The notes under the pieces: generated by a model
Told to the model about the DNA's origin: nothing
The model's input: only the letters and a program-made list of their open reading frames with translations
Database searches by the model: none
Source of the DNA: Budvicia aquatica DSM 5075 = ATCC 35567
GTDB lineage: Bacteria > Pseudomonadota > Gammaproteobacteria > Enterobacterales > Enterobacteriaceae
Direction: 5' to 3'
Length of the DNA stretch: 51,059 nt
NCBI RefSeq assembly: GCF_000427805.1
Contig: NZ_ATYS01000039.1
Span: 1-51,059 of the forward strand
Translations under genes and position numbers: made by a program
In this document: in pieces, positions 36,265-46,024 of the stretch
Layout of the letters: each line of letters starts with the position of its first letter
Numbering within the stretch: the stretch's first letter is position 1

Positions 36265-38928
36265 TTATTCAACCTCTGCCATAAATTCATTTCCCGAAAT
36301 GCCGAACGTGATGCTATTAATGGGTTCTCCGGCGGATAATTTGTTAAGTAATAACAAAGAGACCGGAGGGAGCAATGCTCCGTCAATAATAGATTCAAGC
36401 ATCCGTGCCCCGTTTTCCGTGCGTGTTGAACGGGAAAGGATTTCCTCTGCTACTTGGTCGGAGAACACCACTTCAGCCTTGAAGCGTTTACGCAGTACCG
36501 TATCCAATCGTTTCAGCTTGTCAGTGATAATCGATTTCAATGTATCCGGTGACAGTGGCAGATAAGGAATGACTTCCATTCGTGCCAGCAGCGCAGGTTT
36601 AAAGAAATCGGCTAATTCCTGATAAAGTTGGTCGATAATGTCATTAGGCTTATCGGCATATTCGACAATGGTCTGATAACCTAAGTTGGAGGTCAGGAAG
36701 AAGACGATATTCTTACAATCAATAATTCTGCCTTCACCATCGGCTAATTCACCTTTATCAAAGGCCTGATAGAAAAGGTTGAGCACATCAGGATGGGCTT
36801 TTTCAACTTCATCTAATAAAACGACTGAATATGGCTTTTGGCGGATAGCTTCGGTAAGCACGCCACCTTCACCATAGCCAATGTAACCGGGAGGAGAGCC
36901 AATCAGTCGGGAAACTGTGTGCTTTTCCTGAAATTCAGACATATTGATGGTCGTCAGATATTGGCGCCCGCCAAACATCAAATCAGCTAGCTGAACAACG
37001 GTCTCGGTTTTACCTACGCCGCTCGGGCCGACCAGTAAAAATGCACCTAAAGGCCTTCCGGGGCGACGAAGGTCGGCTCTGGAGGTTAGTAAATGCCGGT
37101 GAAGGTGGGCAATGGCTAAATCCTGGCCTTTTATTGACTTATTTAAGTATTGAGGGAGCTCAGTAACAACCTTTAACTCATCTTGTGAAATTTGATTAAG
37201 CGGAACGCCTGTCCATTCGGCAATTACGCTGGCCACCTGAGATTTATTTACATGAGGAGAAACCAGAATGTCCTGCTTTTGCAGCTCTGCCAGTTCTTGG
37301 GTTAGCCGCGACAGTTGTTCTGGAATTGAAAGTAGAGAATCAATCTCGCTATCAACAGATGGATTAACTGTACTATTTACTTCACTACCCAATGCTTGGG
37401 CTTCAGTATTATTGGCCTGTTCCGGTGCCAGTAACTGCCCTCTTAATTCGATAATTTTATGGACCAACTTCTGCTGTTGTCTCCAGAGATTTTCGATTTC
37501 AGTGAGTTCATTAGTTGCATCAATGTTCTGTTGATTGAGTTCGGCTAAACGCTCAGTAAAATCATTCAGGCCGAGCTTTTGCTCCCTTTCAAGCAGAACG
37601 ATTTCGGCCTGCTGTTGGTGCATTTTGTTTTTCAGCGCAGAAACCTGACGCGGTGGGGAGGTCAGATTAATTGAAATTCTGGCACAGGCGGTATCGAGTA
37701 CATCAATGGCTTTATCCGGTAATTGACGGCCAGAAAGATAACGGTCGCTTAACAGTGCCGATGCCTGTAGCGCATCATCGTCAATCAACACGCCGTGTGA
37801 TTCTTCATAGATGTGGCGCAGACCACGCATAATGATGATAGCTTCATCAGCGCTGGGTTCGTTAACTTTGACCAGTTGGAAACGACGGGAGAGCGCAGCG
37901 TCTTTTTCGAAGTACTTTTTGTACTCGCTCCAAGTGGTCGCAGCAATAGTTTTGAGTTCGCCGCGCGCCAGAGCCGGTTTGAGCAGGTTTGATACGTCTA
38001 AACCACCGGCGTTATTGCCTGCGCCGATCAGCGTATGGGCTTCGTCAATAAATAGAATAATCGGAGTCGGCGACTGAATAACTTCAGCCATCACGCCTTT
38101 AAAGCGTTTTTCAAACTCGCCTTTAACCGACGCGCCAGCTTGAAGCGCACCAAGGTCTAGATTCATCAGCTCAGTACCTCTAAGCTTATCGGGAACCTGA
38201 CCATCAATAATCCGTAGCGCAAGGCCTTCAATTAGGGCGCTTTTACCGACGCCAGCGTCACCAACTACGATAGGGTTATTTTTTCGACGACGACAGAGAA
38301 TATCAATCATCAGATCAATTTCTTCATCACGGCACAGTACTGGATCTAACTTACCGTCACGAGCCTGAGCGGTAACGTTAGAGGCGTAGCGGGCTAATAG
38401 GGATGAATCCGAATTAGCCGCTTGGCCGTTAGTCTGTTGGCTGTTCTCAACGATACTTTCGGCGGAACCTTGGGTCCAGAGTTCAAACTGATTTTTCAGT
38501 AATTCTGAATTAATGGTCAGTAAGTGCTGGGTGATTTGCTGAGAAACATAACGGCTTGGGTTATGCAGTAGAGCTAACAATAATGCTCCGCTGCGAATTT
38601 TCGCCTGATGAAGCTCGGTGGTAGAGAGCAGTAAAGCATCTTGAAACCACTCCACCAACAGCGGTGAAAAAGAGGGCGTGTCATTAAAATTATTATGATT
38701 ATTAAAGCGATTTTCTAATAGGTTTTTTACCGTGACATAGTCAACTTTGGCTTTCTCAAAAATAATCCGCACGTCACACAAAGGCGTATCTAAGCATTGA
38801 AGCAAAAAGTGAGATACGGTGATCTCTGACTCTTGCTGGCTTACGCACAAGGTCGCTGTAGTTTCTAATATTTGTTTACTGATTGGATTAAACTGTGCGA
38901 CCAATTTAGGTATATCAACTCTGATCAT
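36265..38928 (-). CDS. tssH: TssH (ClpV) sheath-disassembly ATPase
   Basis: The 887-residue Clp/Hsp100 ATPase has an N-terminal ClpV domain (1-150), a first AAA+ module with Walker A GDAGVGKS (223-230) and Walker [10 protein letters not shown], a coiled-coil middle domain (about 420-540) and a second AAA+ module with GPSGVGKT near 635 and [12 protein letters not shown]. ClpV pulls contracted TssB/TssC sheath apart for reuse. Both ATP sites are complete. It lies 11 bases after tssL. Confidence 0.97.
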   Translation of the reverse strand: MIRVDIPKLVAQFNPISKQILETTATLCVSQQESEITVSHFLLQCLDTPLCDVRIIFEKAKVDYVTVKNLLENRFNNHNNFNDTPSFSPLLVEWFQDALLLSTTELHQAKIRSGALLLALLHNPSRYVSQQITQHLLTINSELLKNQFELWTQGSAESIVENSQQTNGQAANSDSSLLARYASNVTAQARDGKLDPVLCRDEEIDLMIDILCRRRKNNPIVVGDAGVGKSALIEGLALRIIDGQVPDKLRGTELMNLDLGALQAGASVKGEFEKRFKGVMAEVIQSPTPIILFIDEAHTLIGAGNNAGGLDVSNLLKPALARGELKTIAATTWSEYKKYFEKDAALSRRFQLVKVNEPSADEAIIIMRGLRHIYEESHGVLIDDDALQASALLSDRYLSGRQLPDKAIDVLDTACARISINLTSPPRQVSALKNKMHQQQAEIVLLEREQKLGLNDFTERLAELNQQNIDATNELTEIENLWRQQQKLVHKIIELRGQLLAPEQANNTEAQALGSEVNSTVNPSVDSEIDSLLSIPEQLSRLTQELAELQKQDILVSPHVNKSQVASVIAEWTGVPLNQISQDELKVVTELPQYLNKSIKGQDLAIAHLHRHLLTSRADLRRPGRPLGAFLLVGPSGVGKTETVVQLADLMFGGRQYLTTINMSEFQEKHTVSRLIGSPPGYIGYGEGGVLTEAIRQKPYSVVLLDEVEKAHPDVLNLFYQAFDKGELADGEGRIIDCKNIVFFLTSNLGYQTIVEYADKPNDIIDQLYQELADFFKPALLARMEVIPYLPLSPDTLKSIITDKLKRLDTVLRKRFKAEVVFSDQVAEEILSRSTRTENGARMLESIIDGALLPPVSLLLLNKLSAGEPINSITFGISGNEFMAEVE

Positions 38929-38939
38929 TTCTAGCTCCC

Positions 38940-39683
38940 TTAGTGCAATAGCTTATTAAGCTGCGTCAAAATATCCTGGCTTTGGCTATGCAATTTGAAA
39001 AAGTAAAAGCCGTAAATAACCAGTAAACCGGCAAATAGGCCGATAGACAGACGTTTAATGGATAACCGATTACTCAGTTTGTAAGACTCTTTTATCGGTT
39101 TTCCTTGATGAAGTAATGTGCCGCCGGTGTCGTCTTGTAATGCCAATATCTGATTATGTAACCGACGGAAGATCCGGCTAAATTCATCATCACCGCCGGT
39201 TGCGACCTTATAGCGACCACGAAAGCCAAGGCAAAAACAGAGATAGATAAATTCCAATAGATCTTTGTATCGTTTAGGTTCGCCCATTAGGCGGTCCAGC
39301 AGTATATAAGCGCGCTCTCCACCCCAAGATTCGTTATGAAACTTAACTAACAGGGAGTGTGTCCCCCAGTTATTCTGGGCACTCCATGGATGCTGCATAG
39401 CAAGCTCATCGATAAACGTACAAAGAACATAGCGAAATGAAACAATAGCGCCTGTTTCATAGCCTTTTTCTTGCAGGATTTGCTCTATCGCTGAAATATC
39501 ATTCACGACCTGACGATAAACGATGTCGGCATTATCTAAATTAGTGATATCCCTAAGGCGTTGAGTCATACCAAGCAGAGGCGTTGCAGCATCAATCATC
39601 GGATTAATGCTTTCACCTCTGAGTGAGAATGTGTTTTGAGCAAGGCTTTCCGATGCTCTTATACTGTTGCTATTTGGGCCCAT
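38940..39683 (-). CDS. tssL: TssL (DotU/VasF) inner-membrane protein
   Basis: The 247-residue protein has the cytoplasmic DotU/IcmH helical domain (FRYVLCTFIDELAMQHPW, then SWGGERAYILLDRL, then FCLGFRGRYKV) and one C-terminal membrane helix (about 212-232) with a short tail. It lacks the OmpA-like peptidoglycan-binding domain found in longer TssL proteins, so any wall anchor must come from another protein. It works with TssM and TssJ. The start is two bases after the tssK stop. Confidence 0.95.
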   Translation of the reverse strand: MGPNSNSIRASESLAQNTFSLRGESINPMIDAATPLLGMTQRLRDITNLDNADIVYRQVVNDISAIEQILQEKGYETGAIVSFRYVLCTFIDELAMQHPWSAQNNWGTHSLLVKFHNESWGGERAYILLDRLMGEPKRYKDLLEFIYLCFCLGFRGRYKVATGGDDEFSRIFRRLHNQILALQDDTGGTLLHQGKPIKESYKLSNRLSIKRLSIGLFAGLLVIYGFYFFKLHSQSQDILTQLNKLLH

Positions 39684-39685
39684 TT

Positions 39686-41029
39686 TTATTTACTCCTTAT
39701 TGCCCAGAACTGCATATCCAACTCAGGGAAACTACCTGATACGTGGAATGCGATGGCACTGTTAGCAACAATGTCGTCCCATGCAGGAGACTGAGTATCC
39801 AACTGGAAGTAGGTATAACCCGAATGATGTGGCAACTGAGATGGTGCTGCGTTCAGCGCTTTTAATGGCACCCCCTGGATCTGAATACTAACCAAATCGC
39901 GAATTCTGTTTGGTGAAGTGATTTTGACCTGCTGGGTAAATAGCCGCAGTAACTGTTCTTGCGGTACACGTGCTTTGACGGCGATGATAAAGTCTGCGCT
40001 TGTCAGTAACTGCTTATCATGAATAACACCATCAGATACGCCATGCGTGCGTTTAAATAGCTGAATAGATACGGCTCTTGGCGTTAGTACGGTACTTAGT
40101 GCCCGACGGGTAATAATCATTAATTCCTGAAAGGTATAGGACAGATTATCATGGTCATAGTGAGCAAAAACGGGTGATACTCTTGATTCATCGGTAAAGG
40201 TCATTAATTCACCGCAGATTTGCACCAACTGACGATATAAATCTTCCGGATGAACTGAACTACGTTTTGCTAAATGAACAAAGATTGGTTGCATGCGATT
40301 AAATAACTGCAACATCATAAACTCGGCAACGTCAGCAACCCCTTGTTGGCCGGGAGCGCTGATTCGTTGAGATAACTGTTTTGCCCGCTCGGTAATCAAA
40401 CCGGCAACTTCTCCTAGAAAATCATAAAGGCTATGAGATACAGCGACAGAGCTACAGGTAGGAATAAAATCTTCATCCAGAACTAATGTGCCATCCGCTT
40501 TCTTTTCCCTGATTCGGCATACCGGTAAAGTGGTATAAGCACTCAGATCCTCAGAACCCTGCATTAAGCGAGGAGCCAGCATGGCAACCGGAACCTCACG
40601 GACATCGCCATTTTGACCATATACATCACGGACATCGTTAGATGCTTGTATATATCGGGTATTACCGGTTTTTAGATCCTGAGCCGTATCAATAATGCCA
40701 ATAGAGTTATTGCGGATAGGGAGAGCAAGATAGATCTCGCCGCTTGCCGCATCATTTAAGTTAATGATATCTAACGGATCGGGCATTCGGTCCTGAAATG
40801 GCAGTTCAAACAAAGTACCGTCAGGCATGACGCCTAAGGCCGAGGTAATACCTATGCGGCCTAATCTCAGAAACTCCCGGTTAACTTCCAGATGGCTAAA
40901 ACCATAAAAGTAACTGTTTAACGTATTGAGTTGATGGCTCAGTAAATAATCATAAAACCTTTGTTGTTGTTGAAAGTGTTGTGGGCGAACGGCACCGTTA
41001 ACCCAAACGACATTGCTATGTGTTCCCAT
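39686..41029 (-). CDS. tssK: TssK baseplate protein (VasE)
   Basis: The 447-residue protein has the TssK opening NVVWVNGAVRPQHFQQQQRF, the conserved segment in which the shoulder domain resembles phage receptor-binding proteins. The neck and C-terminal head follow (PHHSGYTYFQLDTQSPAWDD). TssK forms trimers that link the baseplate (TssF/TssG) to the TssL/TssM membrane complex. It is encoded two bases after tssJ. Length matches the family. Confidence 0.96.
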   Translation of the reverse strand: MGTHSNVVWVNGAVRPQHFQQQQRFYDYLLSHQLNTLNSYFYGFSHLEVNREFLRLGRIGITSALGVMPDGTLFELPFQDRMPDPLDIINLNDAASGEIYLALPIRNNSIGIIDTAQDLKTGNTRYIQASNDVRDVYGQNGDVREVPVAMLAPRLMQGSEDLSAYTTLPVCRIREKKADGTLVLDEDFIPTCSSVAVSHSLYDFLGEVAGLITERAKQLSQRISAPGQQGVADVAEFMMLQLFNRMQPIFVHLAKRSSVHPEDLYRQLVQICGELMTFTDESRVSPVFAHYDHDNLSYTFQELMIITRRALSTVLTPRAVSIQLFKRTHGVSDGVIHDKQLLTSADFIIAVKARVPQEQLLRLFTQQVKITSPNRIRDLVSIQIQGVPLKALNAAPSQLPHHSGYTYFQLDTQSPAWDDIVANSAIAFHVSGSFPELDMQFWAIRSK

Positions 41030-41031
41030 GA

Positions 41032-41562
41032 TTATTTATCTTCCTTTTTAACTTCAACTTCATTGGCCCGAATGTGGATCATGACCGTTTCATTTTTCCC
41101 GACGCTTTCGACTTCAATAATGTCAGACCACTGAGAACCTTCGATATCGGAAAAGTGTGCAATAACGGCAATAAAACGTGTTTCAGGTTCTAATTTCACG
41201 ACAGGCATGGGTTTAAACTGGCCCGGTAATAGGGAGTAGTCCTGATGATTGACATAATTTTTTCCTAGCATTTTCTCTGGGCCGTCATTCAGTAATTGGT
41301 CATAATCCATCGCCATAAACTTAGAATCTTCATTAAGGTAAATGACCTGAACTTCAATAGGGGTTGGCTCCCCACTCTGGTTGGGATTGATATCTGTATC
41401 AGTGAGGAACGTTAGAGATATCTCACTGGGTTTTCCTGATGGATAACCAACCGGCACGTTCGGATCTTTAATTACCTCATAAAGTTTTTGCGTTGTTTCA
41501 CATCCCGTCAGAAGTACGGTGATAATGAGCAACAGTGGAAAGAAAAAATGACTTTTACGCAT
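41032..41562 (-). CDS. tssJ: TssJ outer-membrane lipoprotein (VasD)
   Basis: The 176-residue lipoprotein has signal LLLIITVLLTGC with Cys21 lipidated; the Glu after it does not retain it in the inner membrane. The beta-sandwich domain has the TssJ features PIEVQVIYLNEDSKFMAMDY and RFIAVIAHFSDIEGSQW. TssJ fixes the TssM periplasmic part to the outer membrane. Its start overlaps the stop of the fha gene by 8 bases. Confidence 0.95.
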   Translation of the reverse strand: MRKSHFFFPLLLIITVLLTGCETTQKLYEVIKDPNVPVGYPSGKPSEISLTFLTDTDINPNQSGEPTPIEVQVIYLNEDSKFMAMDYDQLLNDGPEKMLGKNYVNHQDYSLLPGQFKPMPVVKLEPETRFIAVIAHFSDIEGSQWSDIIEVESVGKNETVMIHIRANEVEVKKEDK

Positions 41563-42850
41563 TCTTCTCTTTCTCCTGATTCAGCCTGCGCAGCTCCCGG
41601 TCGTATTCTTGTTCATAATGTTCCCAGAAGAGCTTCTCAAACCCGGTTTGGCGGTTCGATGAAAGTTCATTGAAATAGCTGCAATACATATGCCATGACC
41701 ATGCGCCATCCATTTCATTTCTTTTACGGCTATGTCGATAGATTGAGAATCTATTCAGTAGCTGTTCAGGTGAAAAAGCATCAAGCATTGAGGAGAGTGC
41801 ATAACGTGTTGCCGCTTGGCTGGCTGAATTATGCAGGCTAACGTTACTTAAGCTTTCAGCAACGGCGGCAGGCGCGGAAAGGTGTACGGAGCAGGTTTGT
41901 TCTGCAAATAGCAGATTCATGGTATCGGTATAACTAAGGTTCAGACGAAGTGGATTATCTTCAATCGCGCGTAAATTCTTATCATTTAAGATGTTTTGGG
42001 ACTGCTGCAGCTTGAGTAATCCTTCAATTGAAGCTTTAATTGTTTCGCCTAGTTCTTCTAAAATTGCATTAGCTTCATCAGTATTTTCCAGTGAAATATT
42101 AACGCCGATACCTCTGAGTAACGGGGCTAACCCGAGATGAAGTTCCGAAATATTACGGTTAGTACTGACCAGATTTTTATTGGACGCCACGTGTGGGACT
42201 TGAACAAAATTACTACTCATACTGACGTCTCCTTGTTGTATCTCTGAACGGTAATCATCACGCTTTATTGTTGAGTGATTGGCTTGGCTAGTGGTTAAAT
42301 CATCATAAAAAGAACTGATCGGGCTCAATGAGTCAGACTCAATAGCTTTAAGCGGGTCGATAATCTGATTTTTATCTGCTGTGTCAAACCCGTCTGAATC
42401 ATGAAGTGAAGCACCCGATGCAGGGCTATTTAAAATGTCTTCCATTGGTGAGCTGTGTGAAGAGATAATTTGCTCTGGCGTTGTGCTTAACGGATCAATC
42501 AGTAATTCAGGATTAGAACTGATTCTGACCGAAAGAATTAGCTGACCAATCTGGATCTTATCTCCGTGCTGTAACTTGATGACCTGAGTACGCTCGGTTA
42601 TATGGGCATCATTGACGATTAACAATTTGCCAATCAGTGAAATAAAGAAAGCGCCTTCTTTATAATCAATTTGGGTATGAATACCGGGAATACCGAGATA
42701 AAGGTCCTGAATTGACCAGTCACTGTTTGAGTTACTGCCTAACGTACCGCCTTCGATACCAAAACGATGCTCATTAGTTCTACCACTTTGCAAAAACTCG
42801 TTATTGGTTATTTTTAGCAACAAAAAGTGTTTGTTGTTGAGTTGTTCCAT
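41555..42850 (-). CDS. fha: FHA-domain T6SS protein (TagH/VasC)
   Basis: The protein has 431 residues from the ATG at 42850; an upstream in-frame ATG at 42868 would overlap tssG, and the ribosome-like GGGA sits better for 42850. Residues 1-100 are a forkhead-associated domain (FGIEGGTLGSNSNSDWSI, then the NDAHIT loop), which reads phospho-threonine. A variable Ser/Asp-rich linker follows, then the C-terminal VasC helical domain (APLLRGIGVNISLENTDEAN, ending with a stretch around YRHSRKRNEMDGAWSW). In other systems FHA proteins answer to the kinase PpkA and phosphatase PppA; neither gene lies in this window. Confidence 0.88.
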   Translation of the reverse strand: MEQLNNKHFLLLKITNNEFLQSGRTNEHRFGIEGGTLGSNSNSDWSIQDLYLGIPGIHTQIDYKEGAFFISLIGKLLIVNDAHITERTQVIKLQHGDKIQIGQLILSVRISSNPELLIDPLSTTPEQIISSHSSPMEDILNSPASGASLHDSDGFDTADKNQIIDPLKAIESDSLSPISSFYDDLTTSQANHSTIKRDDYRSEIQQGDVSMSSNFVQVPHVASNKNLVSTNRNISELHLGLAPLLRGIGVNISLENTDEANAILEELGETIKASIEGLLKLQQSQNILNDKNLRAIEDNPLRLNLSYTDTMNLLFAEQTCSVHLSAPAAVAESLSNVSLHNSASQAATRYALSSMLDAFSPEQLLNRFSIYRHSRKRNEMDGAWSWHMYCSYFNELSSNRQTGFEKLFWEHYEQEYDRELRRLNQEKEKNA

Positions 42851-42854
42851 CAGA

Positions 42855-43841
42855 TCATTCCCGTACACAAAGGGTTACGTTTGGATTCTCTGGCATCTCG
42901 CCAATGAACGTTGTCCAGCCGAGAAGGCATGTCACATCGTTTCCTAAATCCATTTCGGTTAATTGATCGGCTGCCAAGGATAGTGAGATATCAAAAGCAA
43001 ACTGATCGCGTAAAATAAAAGAGACAAACGTTTTTAATGGTAGGTAAGCATCCCCGGTAGGAAGAAATGACAAATAGCGTTTAATTGTTAAGTTATTTAA
43101 ACATAAGGTAAATTTACCGCTACAGTCATGAACGTAATCTCCAATGATGAAGTTATCACCTAATATCGAGTTCGCTTCACCTAACACAGTTTGTTGGTCG
43201 TCTGGAATATCGACACGCCTGAACTGCCAAGGTAAAACGGTGACATCGGCTAAATCAAAACAGTGGGCAATGACACCACTGATAATGTCAGGGGAGCGAC
43301 TAGATCCTGATAATAAACCAGCATAGGCCAGCATTTTGCTGTGGTTGGTGGTCAGTGTTTGTCTGATGGCTGGATTTTCTAAACCTACCAGAGCAAACAT
43401 TCTCTGAGAGAATGCATCATTCCCATTATTTTTAAATGAAATGTAATAACGGTATTTACGCCAAATTCGGTGAAGAAGTTGGGTTGAACGATGGTTAAAA
43501 AGATCAAGGAACGTCGCTAGGCTTTGCTCTTCTTGTGCGTATTCCCATGCCAAAGGTTCCAGATAAAATCCCGGCAGGGGAGACTGGCTACCCTGAAGCC
43601 CAAGAAAAGCCACTTCTAATTGATAGCGCCCTTGGTCATCCATTTTTAGCGATGACAAATCACTGGTTGGGAATGCCAGAGAACCACTCGATTTAAAGCG
43701 AATGATTTCATCCTCGGGTAAAACGTCTTTATCCAGATGGTCTTGCTTACCTGAATCTTTATGAATTAATTCAAGTAGCTGATAGAAACTGTATTGCCCC
43801 GGAGTTATATCAGCGAGTGCTGACCGATGTTCACTGGCCAT
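42855..43841 (-). CDS. tssG: TssG baseplate protein (VasB)
   Basis: The 328-residue protein has the TssG features QYSFYQLLELIHK at the start, PLPGFYLEPLAWEYAQEEQS, FLDLFNHRSTQLLHRIWRKY and the closing GWTTFIG stretch. TssG pairs with two TssF copies in the wedge. The ATG lies inside the end of tssF, with a 37-base overlap that couples translation. Confidence 0.94.
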   Translation of the reverse strand: MASEHRSALADITPGQYSFYQLLELIHKDSGKQDHLDKDVLPEDEIIRFKSSGSLAFPTSDLSSLKMDDQGRYQLEVAFLGLQGSQSPLPGFYLEPLAWEYAQEEQSLATFLDLFNHRSTQLLHRIWRKYRYYISFKNNGNDAFSQRMFALVGLENPAIRQTLTTNHSKMLAYAGLLSGSSRSPDIISGVIAHCFDLADVTVLPWQFRRVDIPDDQQTVLGEANSILGDNFIIGDYVHDCSGKFTLCLNNLTIKRYLSFLPTGDAYLPLKTFVSFILRDQFAFDISLSLAADQLTEMDLGNDVTCLLGWTTFIGEMPENPNVTLCVRE

Positions 43842-45571
43842 GTATAACGCTCCTGATTATCCGTATTCACCATCGTTAACAGATGAAATGAGTTCAATGT
43901 TGCATACTGGGAGAAAAACTGTGCCAGTACAGTGCCAAATAGATAAAGTTCTCCTTCAGAATTAAATACCGATTGTTTTATATAAAGCGAAGTTTCAGAT
44001 CCCCTGACAACTAATCCATTAGCGATTTTTCTCTCAGCCTGCTGGGTTTCTATCTTCTGAATGCCGCTCAGTTTTTTTAATGCACTTTTTTCTGATTGGC
44101 GATTATGCATGGCTGGAAAGTCATAGCTAAGAAGTATCTGTTTTAAGCTATCTGGGTTTAATAAAGACTTATAGTTCTGCGCTAATTTTGAAATGGTTGT
44201 CCAATACTGTGACTCATCAAGCATCGGTAGTAGCTGCATAGTAGGGCGTGTGATATTGGTCAATAACACTGAGCCGGTTGTTTTTTTAGATACCAGTGTG
44301 CTGATATCGCCAATGCGTAGATGTGAAGGTAAATCTTTATTGGTGCAGATATAGCGGACAGAGATGGTTTCATCAATGTCTTGCCAGAGTTCTTCATCCC
44401 CACGCACAAAAGAAATCCAGTGCCGAATATGGCGACTCGTTACATCTTGAGTTTGTTTTATATTGTAGTAAAGACGTTGATAGTTTTTATCAAACTGGAT
44501 TTGATGTTCAAAGCTATCAAAAGGGAGAAAAGTATACTCATTACTATTCTTTGACGATCTGTTGTGACGGCGGCAACTTTCCACATGCTCAACCGAAAAA
44601 ATTTCAAATCCGTCAGGATATTTATAGCTTGGGACTAAAGGGTATTGGGTTTTCTTTCCCGTCAGAATGACCGGTTCCCCATCGTGCTGGAATAGGTTTA
44701 CTGCCGGTACGCAGTTAATCCGGATCGAATCTTTTCTGATTTTTAGATTTTTAGGAAAAGAGCGAGTAAACCGAATTTTTAAACCAAACGTCGTATTGTT
44801 CTGCAGATTAGCAGGGAAAAGATTTTGTTCGTTATGATGCATGTTGAGGAATAAAAAACCTTCGGGAAAACAGAAGTATTCCTGTAACAGACGGTTACCA
44901 AGATTGGTATTAGCCGGGTAAGGTAACATGGCATCAGAATGAGTCATACCTACCGGCGAGAACTTGAGATTAACGGGTAGCTCAACCTCATTAATCACTA
45001 CGACAGTTGATTGCATGTAATGGCTAAGCATCAGGTAAAGTTGATAACCAATATGGTTATCGGAACCTAAATACAGTTGTAATTGATTGAGGTTCTTAAT
45101 GGGTAAGTTATTTTTAAAGCTAAAAGTGATAAACAGGAACTCACCGTCGATATCACGTGAAAGGGTAGTATTAGTAATATTTAACGGATGAGCAAGTAAG
45201 TCTCGGCACGAGCGAAATGTGCATGCGGGCTGTTCAAGCGAATTATCGCTAACTACCGTGCCTTTTGTCACTAATGTTGGATTGTCACTCCCAGTCACCG
45301 ATGCATTAAGAATGGTCATGCTGGGCGTGGGTCTTAAATAATTGGGCCACAATAACATCAACAGAGATTGGACCAGCTCTGGAAAATCTTGTTCTAGTTT
45401 TGCTTTAAGCGTTCCAGTAAGGAAGGCTAAACCATCCAATAACCGCTCAACGTCGGGATCGGTACTTTCTTCAATAATGAATTGGGGCAATTGGGGATGA
45501 GCGTCAGCAAAATCCTGAACCGTGGACTTTATAAAAGTTATTTCATCCTGAAAATGACGTTCGAGTGACAT
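43805..45571 (-). CDS. tssF: TssF baseplate protein (VasA), main copy
   Basis: The 588-residue protein carries the TssF signature DPDVERLLDGLAFLTGTL and LRPTPSMTIL near the N-terminus, and the closing LFGTVLAQFFSQYATLNSFH. It should assemble with TssG and TssK into the baseplate wedge. It lies between tssE and tssG as in the vas cluster. A divergent second TssF is encoded at 7632-9395. Confidence 0.95.
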   Translation of the reverse strand: MSLERHFQDEITFIKSTVQDFADAHPQLPQFIIEESTDPDVERLLDGLAFLTGTLKAKLEQDFPELVQSLLMLLWPNYLRPTPSMTILNASVTGSDNPTLVTKGTVVSDNSLEQPACTFRSCRDLLAHPLNITNTTLSRDIDGEFLFITFSFKNNLPIKNLNQLQLYLGSDNHIGYQLYLMLSHYMQSTVVVINEVELPVNLKFSPVGMTHSDAMLPYPANTNLGNRLLQEYFCFPEGFLFLNMHHNEQNLFPANLQNNTTFGLKIRFTRSFPKNLKIRKDSIRINCVPAVNLFQHDGEPVILTGKKTQYPLVPSYKYPDGFEIFSVEHVESCRRHNRSSKNSNEYTFLPFDSFEHQIQFDKNYQRLYYNIKQTQDVTSRHIRHWISFVRGDEELWQDIDETISVRYICTNKDLPSHLRIGDISTLVSKKTTGSVLLTNITRPTMQLLPMLDESQYWTTISKLAQNYKSLLNPDSLKQILLSYDFPAMHNRQSEKSALKKLSGIQKIETQQAERKIANGLVVRGSETSLYIKQSVFNSEGELYLFGTVLAQFFSQYATLNSFHLLTMVNTDNQERYTWPVNIGQHSLI

Positions 45572-45587
45572 TGTAGCCTTGTGTTAT

Positions 45588-46016
45588 TCAATCTAAAAAA
45601 TAGCGCCGCTCATTATCAAGACGCAGCTGAAATTCTACGTTATCGATACCACGTTCATGTTTAACTTCCGCAGTGATATCAAATAACATAGTGAGTGGAT
45701 CAACATTATTAGAGCGGGCCGTCACCGTTGCCCTAGAAATTCTGGGTTCGTATTTTTCAATACACGCTTTAATTGATTTACAGATAACAACGTTAAGCTC
45801 AGTTGAGCTTATCGTTGCATCGTTCAAATCAATAACACCGATATCTTTAGTACTCTGGCTATTACCTGGCCGTGTATTGAGTATTCGTGATAAATTAAGC
45901 TTGATTGAACGCAGTGGGTCATTTGTAACGCGATAATCGTCACGATCGGCTTTATGCCTGATACGTTCAAATAAGCTTAAAGTATTATCTTTTTTCCACT
46001 TCAATAACGCGGCCAT
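45588..46016 (-). CDS. tssE: TssE baseplate protein, gp25-like
   Basis: The 142-residue protein of the phage gp25/GPW family has TLSLFERIRHK near the N-terminus, LRSIKLNLSRILNTRPG, and YEPRISRATV, the conserved EPRI motif. TssE starts sheath polymerisation at the baseplate. It sits 8 bases after tssC and 16 bases before tssF. Confidence 0.93.
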   Translation of the reverse strand: MAALLKWKKDNTLSLFERIRHKADRDDYRVTNDPLRSIKLNLSRILNTRPGNSQSTKDIGVIDLNDATISSTELNVVICKSIKACIEKYEPRISRATVTARSNNVDPLTMLFDITAEVKHERGIDNVEFQLRLDNERRYFLD

Positions 46017-46024
46017 ATAATTTT

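Noticed and set aside
35538..36398. 286-residue version of VasI starting at 36398
   Set aside because: It would overlap the end of clpV and place a signal peptide in the middle; the start at 36191 has a ribosome site and the signal peptide at its N-terminus.
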